The translations under genes were made by a program, and so were the position numbers. The notes beneath the pieces were generated by a model. The model was not told where the DNA came from, did not search any database, and saw only the letters and a program-made list of their open reading frames with translations. Below are positions 14,294-24,344 of a DNA stretch of 64,000 nucleotides, piece after piece. Source of the stretch: J029 sp964482495 (GTDB taxonomy: Bacteria; Planctomycetota; UBA1135). How positions within the stretch are numbered: the first letter of the stretch is position 1; every line of letters starts with the position of its first letter. Location of the stretch: the NCBI GenBank assembly GCA_964482495.1, contig CAYZXS010000012.1, positions 1-64,000 of the forward strand. Direction: 5' to 3'.

Positions 14294-16498
14294 TTGCCGC
14301 GCCCCTCCCCTCCCGAAACCGCCCACGAGCTGCTCGAGGGTCAGGTGGCGCACGTCATCTACGCCAGCGAGGAGTCGGGCTTCGCGGTGGTCTCCCTGAT
14401 CACCGACGAGGGCCCCCAGACCGCCGCCGGCTCGATCGCGCCGGTCCACGAGGGCGAGATGCTGCGGCTGCACGGCCGCTGGGACACCCACGCCAAATTC
14501 GGCCGCCAATTCAAGGCCCAGTGGTCCGAGCACGCCACCCCGACCACCAAGGACGGCCTGGAGCGCTACCTGGGCAGCGGCGCCTTCCCCGGGATCGGCC
14601 CCGACCTGGCCCGGCGCCTGGTCGAGCACTTCGGCGACCAGGCCCTGGACGCCCTGGCGGCGGGCCCGGAGCGGCTCCAGGAGGTCAAGGGCATCGGCCC
14701 CAAACGGGCGACGGCGCTGGCCGAGTCCTTCCTGGACGGCCACGAGCGCCACCGGGTCCTGGCCGAGCTGCGCGGCTTCGGGCTCAACGGAGGCCAGGCG
14801 CGGACCCTCTACGAGCGCTGGGGCGCCGGGGCCATCGAGCGGGCCAAGGGAGACCCCTACGCCCTGATCGACCAGCTGCGCGGCTATGGCTTCGAGACCG
14901 CCGAACGGCTGGCGAAGGGCCAGGGCATCCCGCGCGACTCGGTGGTGCGCGGCCGGGGGGTGATCGCCCACCTGCTGCGCCAGGGCGGCAAGGAGGGCCA
15001 CGTCTGCCTGCCGCAGCAGGAGCTGTGGGACAAGCTGGACGGCCTGGGGCTGTCGACCGAGACCGTGGCGGCGGCGGCGGCCGAGTTGGTCGAGGCCGGC
15101 CGCTTGGTCGTCGAGGAGGAAAACCAGGCCTGGTACTTGTCTGGGCTGTGGATGGACGAGGACGGAGTGGCCCGCCACCTGCGTCGGCTGCTGGCCGCGG
15201 AGCTCCCGCCGGCCGCCACTCCCGAGCAGGCCCTGGCGGCCATGCGCCGCACCGCCTTCCAGCCCGACCCGAGCCAGCGCCAGGCCATCGAGACCGCCCT
15301 GCGCGAATCCTTCTCGGTGCTCACCGGCGGCCCCGGCACCGGCAAGACCACCACCCTGCGGCTGCTGCTCGAGATCCTCGAGAGCGCCGGCGTCGACCCG
15401 GTGCAGCTCGCCAGCCCCACCGGCCGGGCCGCCAAGCGGCTGCAGGAGGCCACCGGCCGCGACGCCGGCACGGTCCACCGCCTGCTCGGCTTCGACCCCA
15501 TCGCCGGCGAGTTCCGGCGCGACGAGGACGAGCCCATCGACGCCGCCTTCGTGATCATCGACGAGGTCTCGATGATGGACCTGCCGCTGGCCCACGCCGT
15601 GCTGCGGGCGGTGCCCGACGGCTGCCGGGTGCTGTTCGTCGGCGACGCCGACCAGCTGCCCTCGGTCGGCCCCGGCTCGGTGCTGCGCGACTTGGTGGCG
15701 GCGGAGTCGGTGCCGACGATCCGGCTGGAGCAGATCCACCGCCAGGGCGCCGGCTCAGGAATCACCCGCGCCGCCCACCGCATCCTCGGCGGCGAGGCGC
15801 CGAACACCGCCACCGGCCCCGGCGGCGACTTCTTCCTCACCTACCAGGACGACGCCGGCCGCGCCGCCGAGCTGGTCGAGCGCATCGTCTGCGAGCGCAT
15901 CCCCGAGCGCTACGGCATGGACCCGCACCAGGACGTGCTGGTGTTGGCGCCGATGTACGCCGGCCCGCTCGGCGTCGACGCCCTCAACCAGCGCCTCGGC
16001 CGCCGGCTCAACCCTGACGCCGCGGCGCTGATCCCCGAGGCCGACAGCGGCGGCGGCCCGGCCCGCGGCGCCGCCCGCTTCCGCGTCGGCGACCGCGCCA
16101 TGGTCATCCGCAACGACTACGACCGCGAGGTCTTCAACGGCGACGCCGGCCGCGTCACCGTGGTCGAGCCGAACGCGGTCACGGTCGAGATCGAGGGCCG
16201 GCCGCAGACCTACACCGCCGAGCAGCTCGGCGACCTGATCCCGGCGTGGTGCGTGACCGTGCACCGCTCGCAGGGATCGGAGGCGCGCGCGGTCGTGATC
16301 GTGCTCGGCCGCTCCCACTTCCTGATGCTGCGCCGCAACCTGCTCTACACCGCCGTCACCCGCGGCAAGGAGCTCGTGTGCGTGGTCGCCGCGCACTCCG
16401 CCCTGCACCGCGCCGTGAGCAACGCCGAGGAGAACCAGCGTTACGGCCGGCTGCGGGCGCGGGTGGACGGGGCCGACACCGCCGAGCCGCTGCCCTAA
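14294..16498 (+). CDS. recD2: RecD2-type DNA helicase
   Basis: A 5'-3' SF1B helicase of the RecD2 group, which acts without RecBC in DNA repair. The N-terminal OB-like domain (GQVAHVIYASEESGF) leads into helix-hairpin-helix units (PGIGPDLARRL, KGIGPKRATAL). The helicase core has GGPGTGKT near residue 345, a Walker B IIDEVSMMD, VGDADQLPSVGPG, and the late motif VTVHRSQGSE with LLYTAVTRGK. The start is uncertain: TTG 14294 begins 11 residues before conserved sequence; TTG 14168 (776 residues) and GTG 14345 are alternatives. The first 42 residues from 14168 look non-coding and overlap the rpsU promoter. The stop overlaps the convergent gene by 4 bases. Confidence 0.92.
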   Translation: MPRPSPPETAHELLEGQVAHVIYASEESGFAVVSLITDEGPQTAAGSIAPVHEGEMLRLHGRWDTHAKFGRQFKAQWSEHATPTTKDGLERYLGSGAFPGIGPDLARRLVEHFGDQALDALAAGPERLQEVKGIGPKRATALAESFLDGHERHRVLAELRGFGLNGGQARTLYERWGAGAIERAKGDPYALIDQLRGYGFETAERLAKGQGIPRDSVVRGRGVIAHLLRQGGKEGHVCLPQQELWDKLDGLGLSTETVAAAAAELVEAGRLVVEEENQAWYLSGLWMDEDGVARHLRRLLAAELPPAATPEQALAAMRRTAFQPDPSQRQAIETALRESFSVLTGGPGTGKTTTLRLLLEILESAGVDPVQLASPTGRAAKRLQEATGRDAGTVHRLLGFDPIAGEFRRDEDEPIDAAFVIIDEVSMMDLPLAHAVLRAVPDGCRVLFVGDADQLPSVGPGSVLRDLVAAESVPTIRLEQIHRQGAGSGITRAAHRILGGEAPNTATGPGGDFFLTYQDDAGRAAELVERIVCERIPERYGMDPHQDVLVLAPMYAGPLGVDALNQRLGRRLNPDAAALIPEADSGGGPARGAARFRVGDRAMVIRNDYDREVFNGDAGRVTVVEPNAVTVEIEGRPQTYTAEQLGDLIPAWCVTVHRSQGSEARAVVIVLGRSHFLMLRRNLLYTAVTRGKELVCVVAAHSALHRAVSNAEENQRYGRLRARVDGADTAEPLP

Positions 16499-18225
16499 GG
16501 GAGGACCGAGAAGGGCAAGGCGACGCTGGTGTACGCAGGGTGAGGAGCACCTGCGATCGCGGCCAGCCAAATCGTCCTTCCGACGAGGGGCGACAAGGCT
16601 CCAGGCGGAAGGTCGAGGACCGTCAAGGAGTCGCCATTCGAGTTCAGGGAGCCGACGGTGCCGGCGAAGCCGCTCTGCTCGAGGAAGCGATAGAAGGGGT
16701 CGTCCCCGACGGGGACGAGGAAGCTCCCCATCTTCATGGGACCGGTGCTCAGGGAGCCCAAGAGCTGGAAAGCCATCCCCGCCGCCTGCGGCGGGAAGTT
16801 CAGGAAGAGGGGAAGCTGCCCGCCGGCGGAAGCAGAGACTTCCTCGCCCGCCATAGCCCAAGCGAAGGGGGTGAAGCGGTACAGGCCCACGCCGCCGTCC
16901 CCGAGGGTGGGGGTCGACTTCCCGGGAACCCCAACGACGAGCGCGCCATCGGGGCAGAGCAGGGGATCCTGCAGCCAGGCCGCTGAAGCGCCGAAGCCAG
17001 AGCCCGGCTCCTTTCCGGCGACCATCCGCAGGAGCCGACCGGACGCTCCGCTGAGCAAGAGGACCTCCCCGGTTCCAGGTTCGGTCGAGGACTGGAGGTC
17101 GCCTGGCCGGCCCACGAGGACGTCGTCGATTCCGTCGTGATCGAGGTCTCCGAGGAAACCCAGACAGGAGGCGAACCTGGTCTCCGCCCCGCTCGGATCC
17201 GAGACCTTCCACAGAGTCTGCCCGGATACGCCAGAGAGAGCCTTGACGAAGAACCCCGCCGGCCACCCGCCCACTACCGGATCTCCGGGGTGGAAGAGGA
17301 TGATGTCGGACTTGCCATCGCCGTCGAGGTCAGGAGCCCCGCCCATTCCTCCTCTGCCGATGGACTCCTGGCTTTCCTCGCCCAGGATCTCCCGGAGCAA
17401 GGAACCGGTGGCCCCGCTGTAGAGGAAGACCATCCCCGCATGGTCGATTCCGTTCGGAGATGCTGACTTGGCTCCCACGAGGTGCTCGGAGAACCCGTCC
17501 CCGTCCAGATCGGAGAGCGCCGCCACCGTGTGCCCGCCACCGCTGAAGAAGTAGGGAACTTGAGGGAAGGAGTACTCCCTGAGCACGCTGCCGCCCCCAC
17601 CGGAAATAACGAAGGCGGTCCCGTTCGCGGGATTCGCGGGCGCCCCGATGAGCAGCTCGGGGATGGCGTCCCCGTCGAGGTCTTCGAGTCCAGCAACGGA
17701 AGTCCCGAACCTCCAAGCCAAGCCGGGCTGAGGAGGATGGAAGACAGCGTGCAACGACCCGGTGCGCCCCGAGAACACCGAGACCGTGCCGTCGTACCCC
17801 TGATCCTCCGGGAAGCCCGCGGCGATGTCCCGGATACCGTCGCCGTCGAAGTCGCCGACGAGGACGGGGTCCTCGAGGAGGTCGTAGCCGTGGAAGGGGG
17901 GCGCCGGGATCGCCCAGAGCAGACGGCCGCTTCGGAGGGAGAATGCCTGGAGTGACCAGCCAGTCCAACTCAACCGCGTCACGCCGAGATCAGGAGTCCC
18001 GTCTGCGTCGACGTCATCCAAGAGGACCAGGCGCTGCCCGAATCGGCTGTCCGTACTCCCGAGCCCCCGCCCCCACTCTCGGACCTCCTCCCAGTCGCCC
18101 CCGAGATGCAAGCTGCTCGCGAGGACCTCCGGTTCGACGATGTGCCCAGCCCCCTGTCCGTGAGCGCTCCCCCCGAGGGCGGCGGAACCGACGAGCGCGA
18201 CCAGAATGGAGAAGGACTGTCCCAT
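16495..18225 (-). CDS. Exported FG-GAP repeat protein
   Basis: A 576-residue secreted protein. After a cleavable signal peptide (about residues 1-24, ending SAHGQ) come at least six FG-GAP/VCBS-type blades with calcium-binding DxDxDG sites (DVDADGTPD, DFDGDGIRD, DLDGDAIPE, DLDGDGFSE, DLDGDGKSD, DLDHDGIDD). These form an integrin-like beta-propeller. The last 130 residues form a separate beta-rich module of a kind that often ends planctomycete FG-GAP proteins. Probably extracellular or surface-attached; ligand unknown. Convergent with recD2, overlapping by 4 bases. Confidence 0.85.
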   Translation of the reverse strand: MGQSFSILVALVGSAALGGSAHGQGAGHIVEPEVLASSLHLGGDWEEVREWGRGLGSTDSRFGQRLVLLDDVDADGTPDLGVTRLSWTGWSLQAFSLRSGRLLWAIPAPPFHGYDLLEDPVLVGDFDGDGIRDIAAGFPEDQGYDGTVSVFSGRTGSLHAVFHPPQPGLAWRFGTSVAGLEDLDGDAIPELLIGAPANPANGTAFVISGGGGSVLREYSFPQVPYFFSGGGHTVAALSDLDGDGFSEHLVGAKSASPNGIDHAGMVFLYSGATGSLLREILGEESQESIGRGGMGGAPDLDGDGKSDIILFHPGDPVVGGWPAGFFVKALSGVSGQTLWKVSDPSGAETRFASCLGFLGDLDHDGIDDVLVGRPGDLQSSTEPGTGEVLLLSGASGRLLRMVAGKEPGSGFGASAAWLQDPLLCPDGALVVGVPGKSTPTLGDGGVGLYRFTPFAWAMAGEEVSASAGGQLPLFLNFPPQAAGMAFQLLGSLSTGPMKMGSFLVPVGDDPFYRFLEQSGFAGTVGSLNSNGDSLTVLDLPPGALSPLVGRTIWLAAIAGAPHPAYTSVALPFSVLP

Positions 18226-18354
18226 CCGCTGAGGCCACCCCGCGACGGGCGGAGTGGCATACGAGCCAACTACTCACCATGGTAGGCCAGGAAACCAAAC
18301 GCGGGGGGCGGAGGGTGGACTCGCCCCGTCCACAGATCCCTGGCTTAACCCTGG

Positions 18355-20466
18355 TCAGTCCGGCAGCCCGATCCGCGTCCGCAGCGGCCTGCCGGCCTTG
18401 TAGAGGTCCAGGCGCTCCTTGCGGCGGCCGGCGGCGGCGTCCTGGCCGGTGCGCATCGAGCCGAAGACGGCGTCGTTCTGGATCTGCACCGCGCGCTGGA
18501 AGTCGCCGGCGTTGGCGTAGGCGGCGGCGATGGCGTCGAGGACGCTGGGGTTGCCCGCGGCTGGGCTGCTGCTCAGGAAGCCGGCGAGCTCGAGCGCCCG
18601 CTTGCTGTCGCGGACGTTGGGGTCGGGGTGGGTGGACAGGACCCACACCAGCTTGATCGCGGCCGCCACCGCGGTGTCGCGCGCCCGCACCGCGTACTCC
18701 AGGCTGGAGACGGCGTCGGCGACCCGCCCGGTGAACAGCTGGAGCCCGGACATCTGGACGCACACCACGGGGATGCGGCCGTCCAGCGAGTCGTCGCCCT
18801 CCCGGAGGCGCAGGTTGCGGGCGTTGAGCTCGTTGGCGCGCTCGTAGTGCCGGAGCGAGTCCTCCGCCCGCTGCTGGATCCGGTAGAGGTCGCCGAGGTT
18901 GACGTGGGGCCGGATGTACTCCGGCGCCAGCACCAGGGCGTGCTGCAGCATGTCCTCGATGCGGTTCATCAGCGCCGCCTTCTGCGCCGGCGGGGTCCGG
19001 TCCAGCTGGTGGCCGAGCAGGACCTGGCTGAGGTTGTTGAAGGCCTGCGGGTGGTTGGGGCCGGTCTCGACCGCCTTCTCCAGCAGCCCGATGGCCTCGT
19101 CGAGCAGCTCCGCGCTGCGTTGGTACATGCCTTCGCGCTGTTCCGGCGGGACCGCCTGGCCGGCGGCTTCGCGGCGCAGCGCCGAGGACTGCTCATAGGC
19201 CATGCGGCCGAGGTTGTTGTAGCCGATCGAGGCGCCGGGGTTGCGGGCGATGGTGTCCCGCCACAGGGTGGGTTCGTCCTCGTAGATGCGGCACTGCAGG
19301 AAGCTGAGCACCCCGAACAGCACCAGCAGCGCCGGGGCGCCGTATTGGGTCAGCTCGGCGCGGGGCCGGCCGGCGCGGGTGTAGAACAGGGCGCGGCCGA
19401 CCAGCACCACCATGGCGATGGCGGCGTGGTACTGGAAGTGGTCGGCGACGAAGCTGAATTGGTGCGGGAAGACGTTCAGGAAGCCGAGCGCCGGGAACAG
19501 CACGCCGCCGAAGATCAGCACCGCGACCAGCGGACCGCGGCCCCACTGCTTCACCCGCCAGAGCAGCAGCGCCACCAGGGCTACGGCGGCGACCGGGTAC
19601 AGCCACTGCGCCGGGTCTCCGGAGTCGATCTCCCACAGCGGATAGATGAACAGCAGCTCCGCGGGCCACAGCAGGGTGCCGAGGTAGGACCAGAGGATGC
19701 GGCCGGAGATCAGGACCCGGTCGGTCATCGTGTTGTCCCAGGCCGCGCCCTCCGCGCCGACGTGCTCGACCTCCAGGATCGCGGTCCACACGCCCGCGGC
19801 GGCGCCGAGCAGGAGCATCAGGCCCAGCGGGGCGACCACGCGCCACTCGAAGGGCCGGCGCTTCCACCACAGCAGCAGCATCGTCACCGCCGGCGCCGAA
19901 GCGACCACGGTCTTGCTGGCGAGCGCCCCGAAGAAGAGCAGCGCCGCCCAGGCCAGCGCCGATGGCTTGCGGTCCTCCGCCCACTTCAGCGACTGCAGGA
20001 TCGAGCCCAGCGCCAGCAGCAGCGACAGCACGTTCTTGCGCTCGGTCACCCAGGCCACGGACTCGACGTTGACCGGGTGCACGGACCAGATCGCCGCCAG
20101 CATCCAGGCGCCGGGCATGCCCAGCCGCTTGAGCAGCCGCCACAGCAGCACCGCGCCGAGGCCGTGCAGCAGCACGTTGTCGAGGTGAAAGCCGAAGGGG
20201 TTGGGGCCGCCGTCCTCGTCGTCCCCCCACAAGCGCCGCTCGATCCAGAAGGTGGTGTGGACCAGCGGGTAGTACTGCGGCAGCGAAGCCGGTTCGGTCC
20301 ACAGGCGGGCCAGGCCGCCCTCCTCGGTCAGCACCGGGTTCTCGGTGACGTAGTCGTTGTCGTCCCAGATCCAGCGGTTCGGCAGCGCCGAGCTGAAGGC
20401 CAGCAGCGCCAGCAGGACGAGGGCCAGGCCTTGGAGCCATTCGGGACGCCGGCGCAGGAGTTCCAT
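18355..20466 (-). CDS. TMTC-like membrane glycosyltransferase with TPRs
   Basis: A 703-residue protein resembling TMTC/GT-C O-glycosyltransferases. An N-terminal membrane helix is followed by WIWDDNDYVTENPVL, with the acidic pair typical of the first outer loop of GT-C enzymes, then about nine further helices to residue 390, including HPVNVESVAWVTERKN. The rest is made of TPRs (for example NPGASIGYNNLGRMAYE, GPNHPQAFNNLSQVLL, APEYIRPHVNLGDLYR). It probably transfers a sugar from a polyprenyl carrier to exported proteins. Last gene of an operon with the DUF4863 and sulfatase-like genes (gap 9 bases). Its own TAGGCT box overlaps the preceding stop codon. Confidence 0.82.
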   Translation of the reverse strand: MELLRRRPEWLQGLALVLLALLAFSSALPNRWIWDDNDYVTENPVLTEEGGLARLWTEPASLPQYYPLVHTTFWIERRLWGDDEDGGPNPFGFHLDNVLLHGLGAVLLWRLLKRLGMPGAWMLAAIWSVHPVNVESVAWVTERKNVLSLLLALGSILQSLKWAEDRKPSALAWAALLFFGALASKTVVASAPAVTMLLLWWKRRPFEWRVVAPLGLMLLLGAAAGVWTAILEVEHVGAEGAAWDNTMTDRVLISGRILWSYLGTLLWPAELLFIYPLWEIDSGDPAQWLYPVAAVALVALLLWRVKQWGRGPLVAVLIFGGVLFPALGFLNVFPHQFSFVADHFQYHAAIAMVVLVGRALFYTRAGRPRAELTQYGAPALLVLFGVLSFLQCRIYEDEPTLWRDTIARNPGASIGYNNLGRMAYEQSSALRREAAGQAVPPEQREGMYQRSAELLDEAIGLLEKAVETGPNHPQAFNNLSQVLLGHQLDRTPPAQKAALMNRIEDMLQHALVLAPEYIRPHVNLGDLYRIQQRAEDSLRHYERANELNARNLRLREGDDSLDGRIPVVCVQMSGLQLFTGRVADAVSSLEYAVRARDTAVAAAIKLVWVLSTHPDPNVRDSKRALELAGFLSSSPAAGNPSVLDAIAAAYANAGDFQRAVQIQNDAVFGSMRTGQDAAAGRRKERLDLYKAGRPLRTRIGLPD

Positions 20467-20472
20467 GTCGCG

Positions 20473-20478
20473 AGCCTA
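20473..20478 (-). promoter_or_regulatory. -10-like TAGGCT, leaderless context
   Basis: TAGGCT lies 6 bases before the glycosyltransferase ATG. Its TAG is also the stop codon of the upstream DUF4863 gene, so an internal operon promoter is possible. Confidence 0.4.
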
Positions 20479-20940
20479 GCTGCGCTTGAAGCGGATGGCG
20501 CCGTCGGGCAGCAAGTAGAGGATCAGCATGGTGCCGCCGCTGACGGTGGGCACGTGCTCGGAGCCGGGCGGGTAGACGGTCCAGCCGGGCGGGTTGCCGT
20601 CGAAGCGCGGGTCGCCGTCGACCGCGAAGCAGAGGTCGATCTCGCCCTCGGGGTGGGCGTGGAGCGGGCCGGGGACCGACATCAGCACCGCGTCGGCGCT
20701 GAACTGCAGGCTGTCCTCGCTCTCGGGGAAGAGGCGCGAGTACTGCAGCGGCGGCGCGCCGTGGTCGCAGATGGCGCCGGCGGCGACGGCCTCGCGCATG
20801 GCGGCGCTGATGGCTTGGGCGAAGGGGCCGTCGAAGGGGAATTCCGCCTCGAGGGCGGCGCGGGCGGCGGCCGGATCGCTCAGGTCCAGGGTGGCGGCGA
20901 AGGCCAGCAGCGGCTGGAGGTCGGCGGGAGTCAGCTCCAT
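20476..20940 (-). CDS. DUF4863-like cupin-type protein
   Basis: A 154-residue protein that resembles DUF4863, the family that includes 4-hydroxylaminobenzoate lyase. The N-terminal 50 residues are helical; the conserved part contains LHAHPEGEIDLCFAVDGDPRFDG, PPGWTVYPPGSEHVPTV and GGTMLILYLLPDGAIRF. The HAHPEGE and SEHVPT elements have the look of cupin metal ligands. No other nitroaromatic degradation gene is nearby; instead it lies 9 and 16 bases from two envelope genes in one operon. The family call is from memory of the motif and its role here is open. Confidence 0.65.
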   Translation of the reverse strand: MELTPADLQPLLAFAATLDLSDPAAARAALEAEFPFDGPFAQAISAAMREAVAAGAICDHGAPPLQYSRLFPESEDSLQFSADAVLMSVPGPLHAHPEGEIDLCFAVDGDPRFDGNPPGWTVYPPGSEHVPTVSGGTMLILYLLPDGAIRFKRS

Positions 20941-20956
20941 GATGAAGCCGAATATC

Positions 20957-22897
20957 CTACTCCTCTTCGTCCTCCTCGCCGCCGTCGAGGTAGCCCATCA
21001 TGCGCAGCAGGCTCAGCTGCTCGGCGTCCAGCTCGGCCTGCTCGGCGGCGCGGACCCGCTCCTGGGCGGCGAAGTCGGCGGCGCCGGTCCGCAGGGGGGC
21101 GGTGAGGGCGGCCTCGCCGAGGTCGGCGCGCTCGCCCGGGTCGGCGGCGAGGTCGTGCAGGCCGGCGTGGCTGGCGGCGTCGGCGCCGGGGCGGAGGCGG
21201 GCGCGCCACTTGAGCGCGCCGTCGCGGATGGCGAGGCGGGACTCGTCGCGGGCCAGGTGCAGCGGCGCGGTGGCCGGGGCGGCGCGGCCGAGGGAGAGCA
21301 GCAGCGCCGGCACGTCGGCGAGGTGGGCCGGCGGCAGCTCGCGCGGGGCGACGCCGGAGCCCCAGAGCACGAAGGGGACCCGGAGCAGCGGATCGTAGAG
21401 GGAGTTGGCGTGCTCCATCAGGCCGTGCTCGCCGAAGTGCTCGCCGTGGTCGGAGGTGAAGAGCAGGACCGAGGGGCGGCCGCCGGCCTCGATGCGGGCG
21501 AGCAGCCGGCCGAGGTTGTGGTCGACGAACTCGACCTCCTCGCGGTACAGGGCGGCCAGGTAGGCGGCGCCGGCCGCGGCGGCCTCGCGGTCCGCTGGGG
21601 CGGCGGAGGCCAGGTCGCGTTCGATCGCGGCGGTCAGGTCGATGCCGGCGCGGCCGAAGCGGTCGAGGGCGTAGCGCGCGGGCAGCTCCAGGCCGTCGGT
21701 GTGGCGGCCGCGGAAGGGGGCGGGCGCGCCGTAGGGCGTGTGCGGGTCCATGTAGTGGACGAAGACGAAGGCCGGGCGCGGCGACGCGAAGAGCTGCTCG
21801 AGGCCGAGCAGGGCGCGCTCAGTGATGCGGGCGCCCGAGCCGCGGGTGGCGCTGTCGCGTTCGAGGGCGGCGAAGTCGCGCAGGACCGTGCCGCCGATCA
21901 GGACCCGGAGCAGGGGCTGCGGCAGCAGCCAACCGAGCACCGTGTGGCGGTCGATGCGGTCGAGGAAGAGGCGGGCCGAGCCGGCGTGGGCGACGGCGGT
22001 GTCGTCGTAGAGCTCCCAGCCGCGGCCGAAGCCGGCGGCGGCGCGCAGCAGGCCGTTGCTGACGAAGCCGGCGGTGCGGTAGCCGCGGTCGCGGAAGGAC
22101 TCGCTGAGCAGCGGCAGCTCGGGCGGCAGCAGGCCGATGTTGCTGCGTACGCCGTGGGCGGCGGCGCCGGTCCCGGTGAGCATGCCGACGTGGCCGGGCA
22201 GGGTCTGGTTCGAGCTGGAGAGGGCGTAGGGAGCCCAGGCGCCCTCGGCGCGCAGCCGGTCGAGGGTGGGCGTGGCGGCGGCCGGGTCGAGGATGGCGTC
22301 GGCGCGCAGGGTGTCGACCGAGATCAGGTAGACGTCGGGCCGGTCGGGGCCGAGGTGGAGGGCGGCGTCGGCGGCGACGGCGGCCGGGTCGGCGGGGTCG
22401 GGGATCGCCGCCGGAGGCAGCCCGCGCGGGCCGAGGTCCGGGTGGCCGGGGAAGAGCAGCAGGCCGGCGGGGTAGGCGAAGGCGGCGGCGAGCAGCAGGG
22501 CCTGGACCAGCCGGCGCGGCGGGTCGAGGCGCTCGCCGAGGCGCGGGGCGGCCAGGAACAGCAGCGCCGGCACGATGGTGATCACCGCCAGCCGCGGCAG
22601 CAGCGGGCCGCCGTCCAGGAACAGGAAGTTGTGGGTCAGCGGCCCCAGGCCGACGCCCCAGCCGATCCAGAAGGCCGTGCCGTTCCGCGGCGCCTGCGCC
22701 GGCTGTCGCAGCTTCGCCAGCAGCACCACCGGCGGCCACACCAGCAGCCCCGCCAGCAAGGCGCCGGCGACGCAGGCGCCCAGGACCTCGGCGCCGAACA
22801 CCTCGGCGTCGAAGGGCAGCCGCAACAGCCCCTGCACCAAGCCCAGAGCGACCGCCCCGGCCAAGACCCGCACGAAAGCCCCACCCCAACTCCTCAT
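20957..22897 (-). CDS. Membrane sulfatase-superfamily enzyme (Thr-type site)
   Basis: A 646-residue protein with about five membrane helices in the first 170 residues, then a periplasmic sulfatase-superfamily domain. It has DVYLISVDTLRADAI (metal Asp), MDPHTPYG, FTSDHGEHFGEHG and the closing DxxxLGxxxA-type region. The nucleophile loop is SSSNQTLPGHVGMLTG, with Thr where formylglycine-forming Cys or Ser stands and His where Arg stands. This layout recalls membrane phosphoethanolamine or phosphoglycerol transferases more than sulfatases. The C-terminus is strongly acidic (GGEEDEEE). First gene of a three-gene operon. A TAAAGT box lies 6 bases before the ATG. Confidence 0.83.
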   Translation of the reverse strand: MRSWGGAFVRVLAGAVALGLVQGLLRLPFDAEVFGAEVLGACVAGALLAGLLVWPPVVLLAKLRQPAQAPRNGTAFWIGWGVGLGPLTHNFLFLDGGPLLPRLAVITIVPALLFLAAPRLGERLDPPRRLVQALLLAAAFAYPAGLLLFPGHPDLGPRGLPPAAIPDPADPAAVAADAALHLGPDRPDVYLISVDTLRADAILDPAAATPTLDRLRAEGAWAPYALSSSNQTLPGHVGMLTGTGAAAHGVRSNIGLLPPELPLLSESFRDRGYRTAGFVSNGLLRAAAGFGRGWELYDDTAVAHAGSARLFLDRIDRHTVLGWLLPQPLLRVLIGGTVLRDFAALERDSATRGSGARITERALLGLEQLFASPRPAFVFVHYMDPHTPYGAPAPFRGRHTDGLELPARYALDRFGRAGIDLTAAIERDLASAAPADREAAAAGAAYLAALYREEVEFVDHNLGRLLARIEAGGRPSVLLFTSDHGEHFGEHGLMEHANSLYDPLLRVPFVLWGSGVAPRELPPAHLADVPALLLSLGRAAPATAPLHLARDESRLAIRDGALKWRARLRPGADAASHAGLHDLAADPGERADLGEAALTAPLRTGAADFAAQERVRAAEQAELDAEQLSLLRMMGYLDGGEEDEEE

Positions 22898-22903
22898 GCG
22901 CCC

Positions 22904-22909
22904 ACTTTA
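22904..22909 (-). promoter_or_regulatory. -10-like TAAAGT, leaderless context
   Basis: TAAAGT lies 6 bases before the ATG at 22897 and touches the palindromic repeat, whose sequence would occupy the -35 region. Confidence 0.4.
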
Positions 22910-22969
22910 GGGGTCAGACATCGATTGTTAAGAGGAGTACGACGTCTATTTTCAATCGATGTCTGACCC

Positions 22970-22970
<1 letters not shown>
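22910..22970. repeat. Palindromic repeat, 61 bp, diverged centre
   Basis: Two perfectly complementary 18-base arms (GGGGTCAGACATCGATTG and complement) flank a 25-base centre that has lost most similarity to the copy at 10213. Total length is the same, 61 bp. Its last base is the G of the M24 peptidase TAG stop (minus strand), and its other edge abuts the promoter of the next gene. Confidence 0.92.
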
Positions 22971-24316
<1,346 letters not shown>

Positions 24317-24325
24317 GAGTGGCCG

Positions 24326-24331
24326 ATTCTA
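24326..24331 (-). promoter_or_regulatory. -10-like TAGAAT for M24 peptidase
   Basis: TAGAAT lies 9 bases before the ATG at 24316, giving a predicted leader of a few bases at most. Confidence 0.4.
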
Positions 24332-24344
24332 CGAGGGGTCTGGG

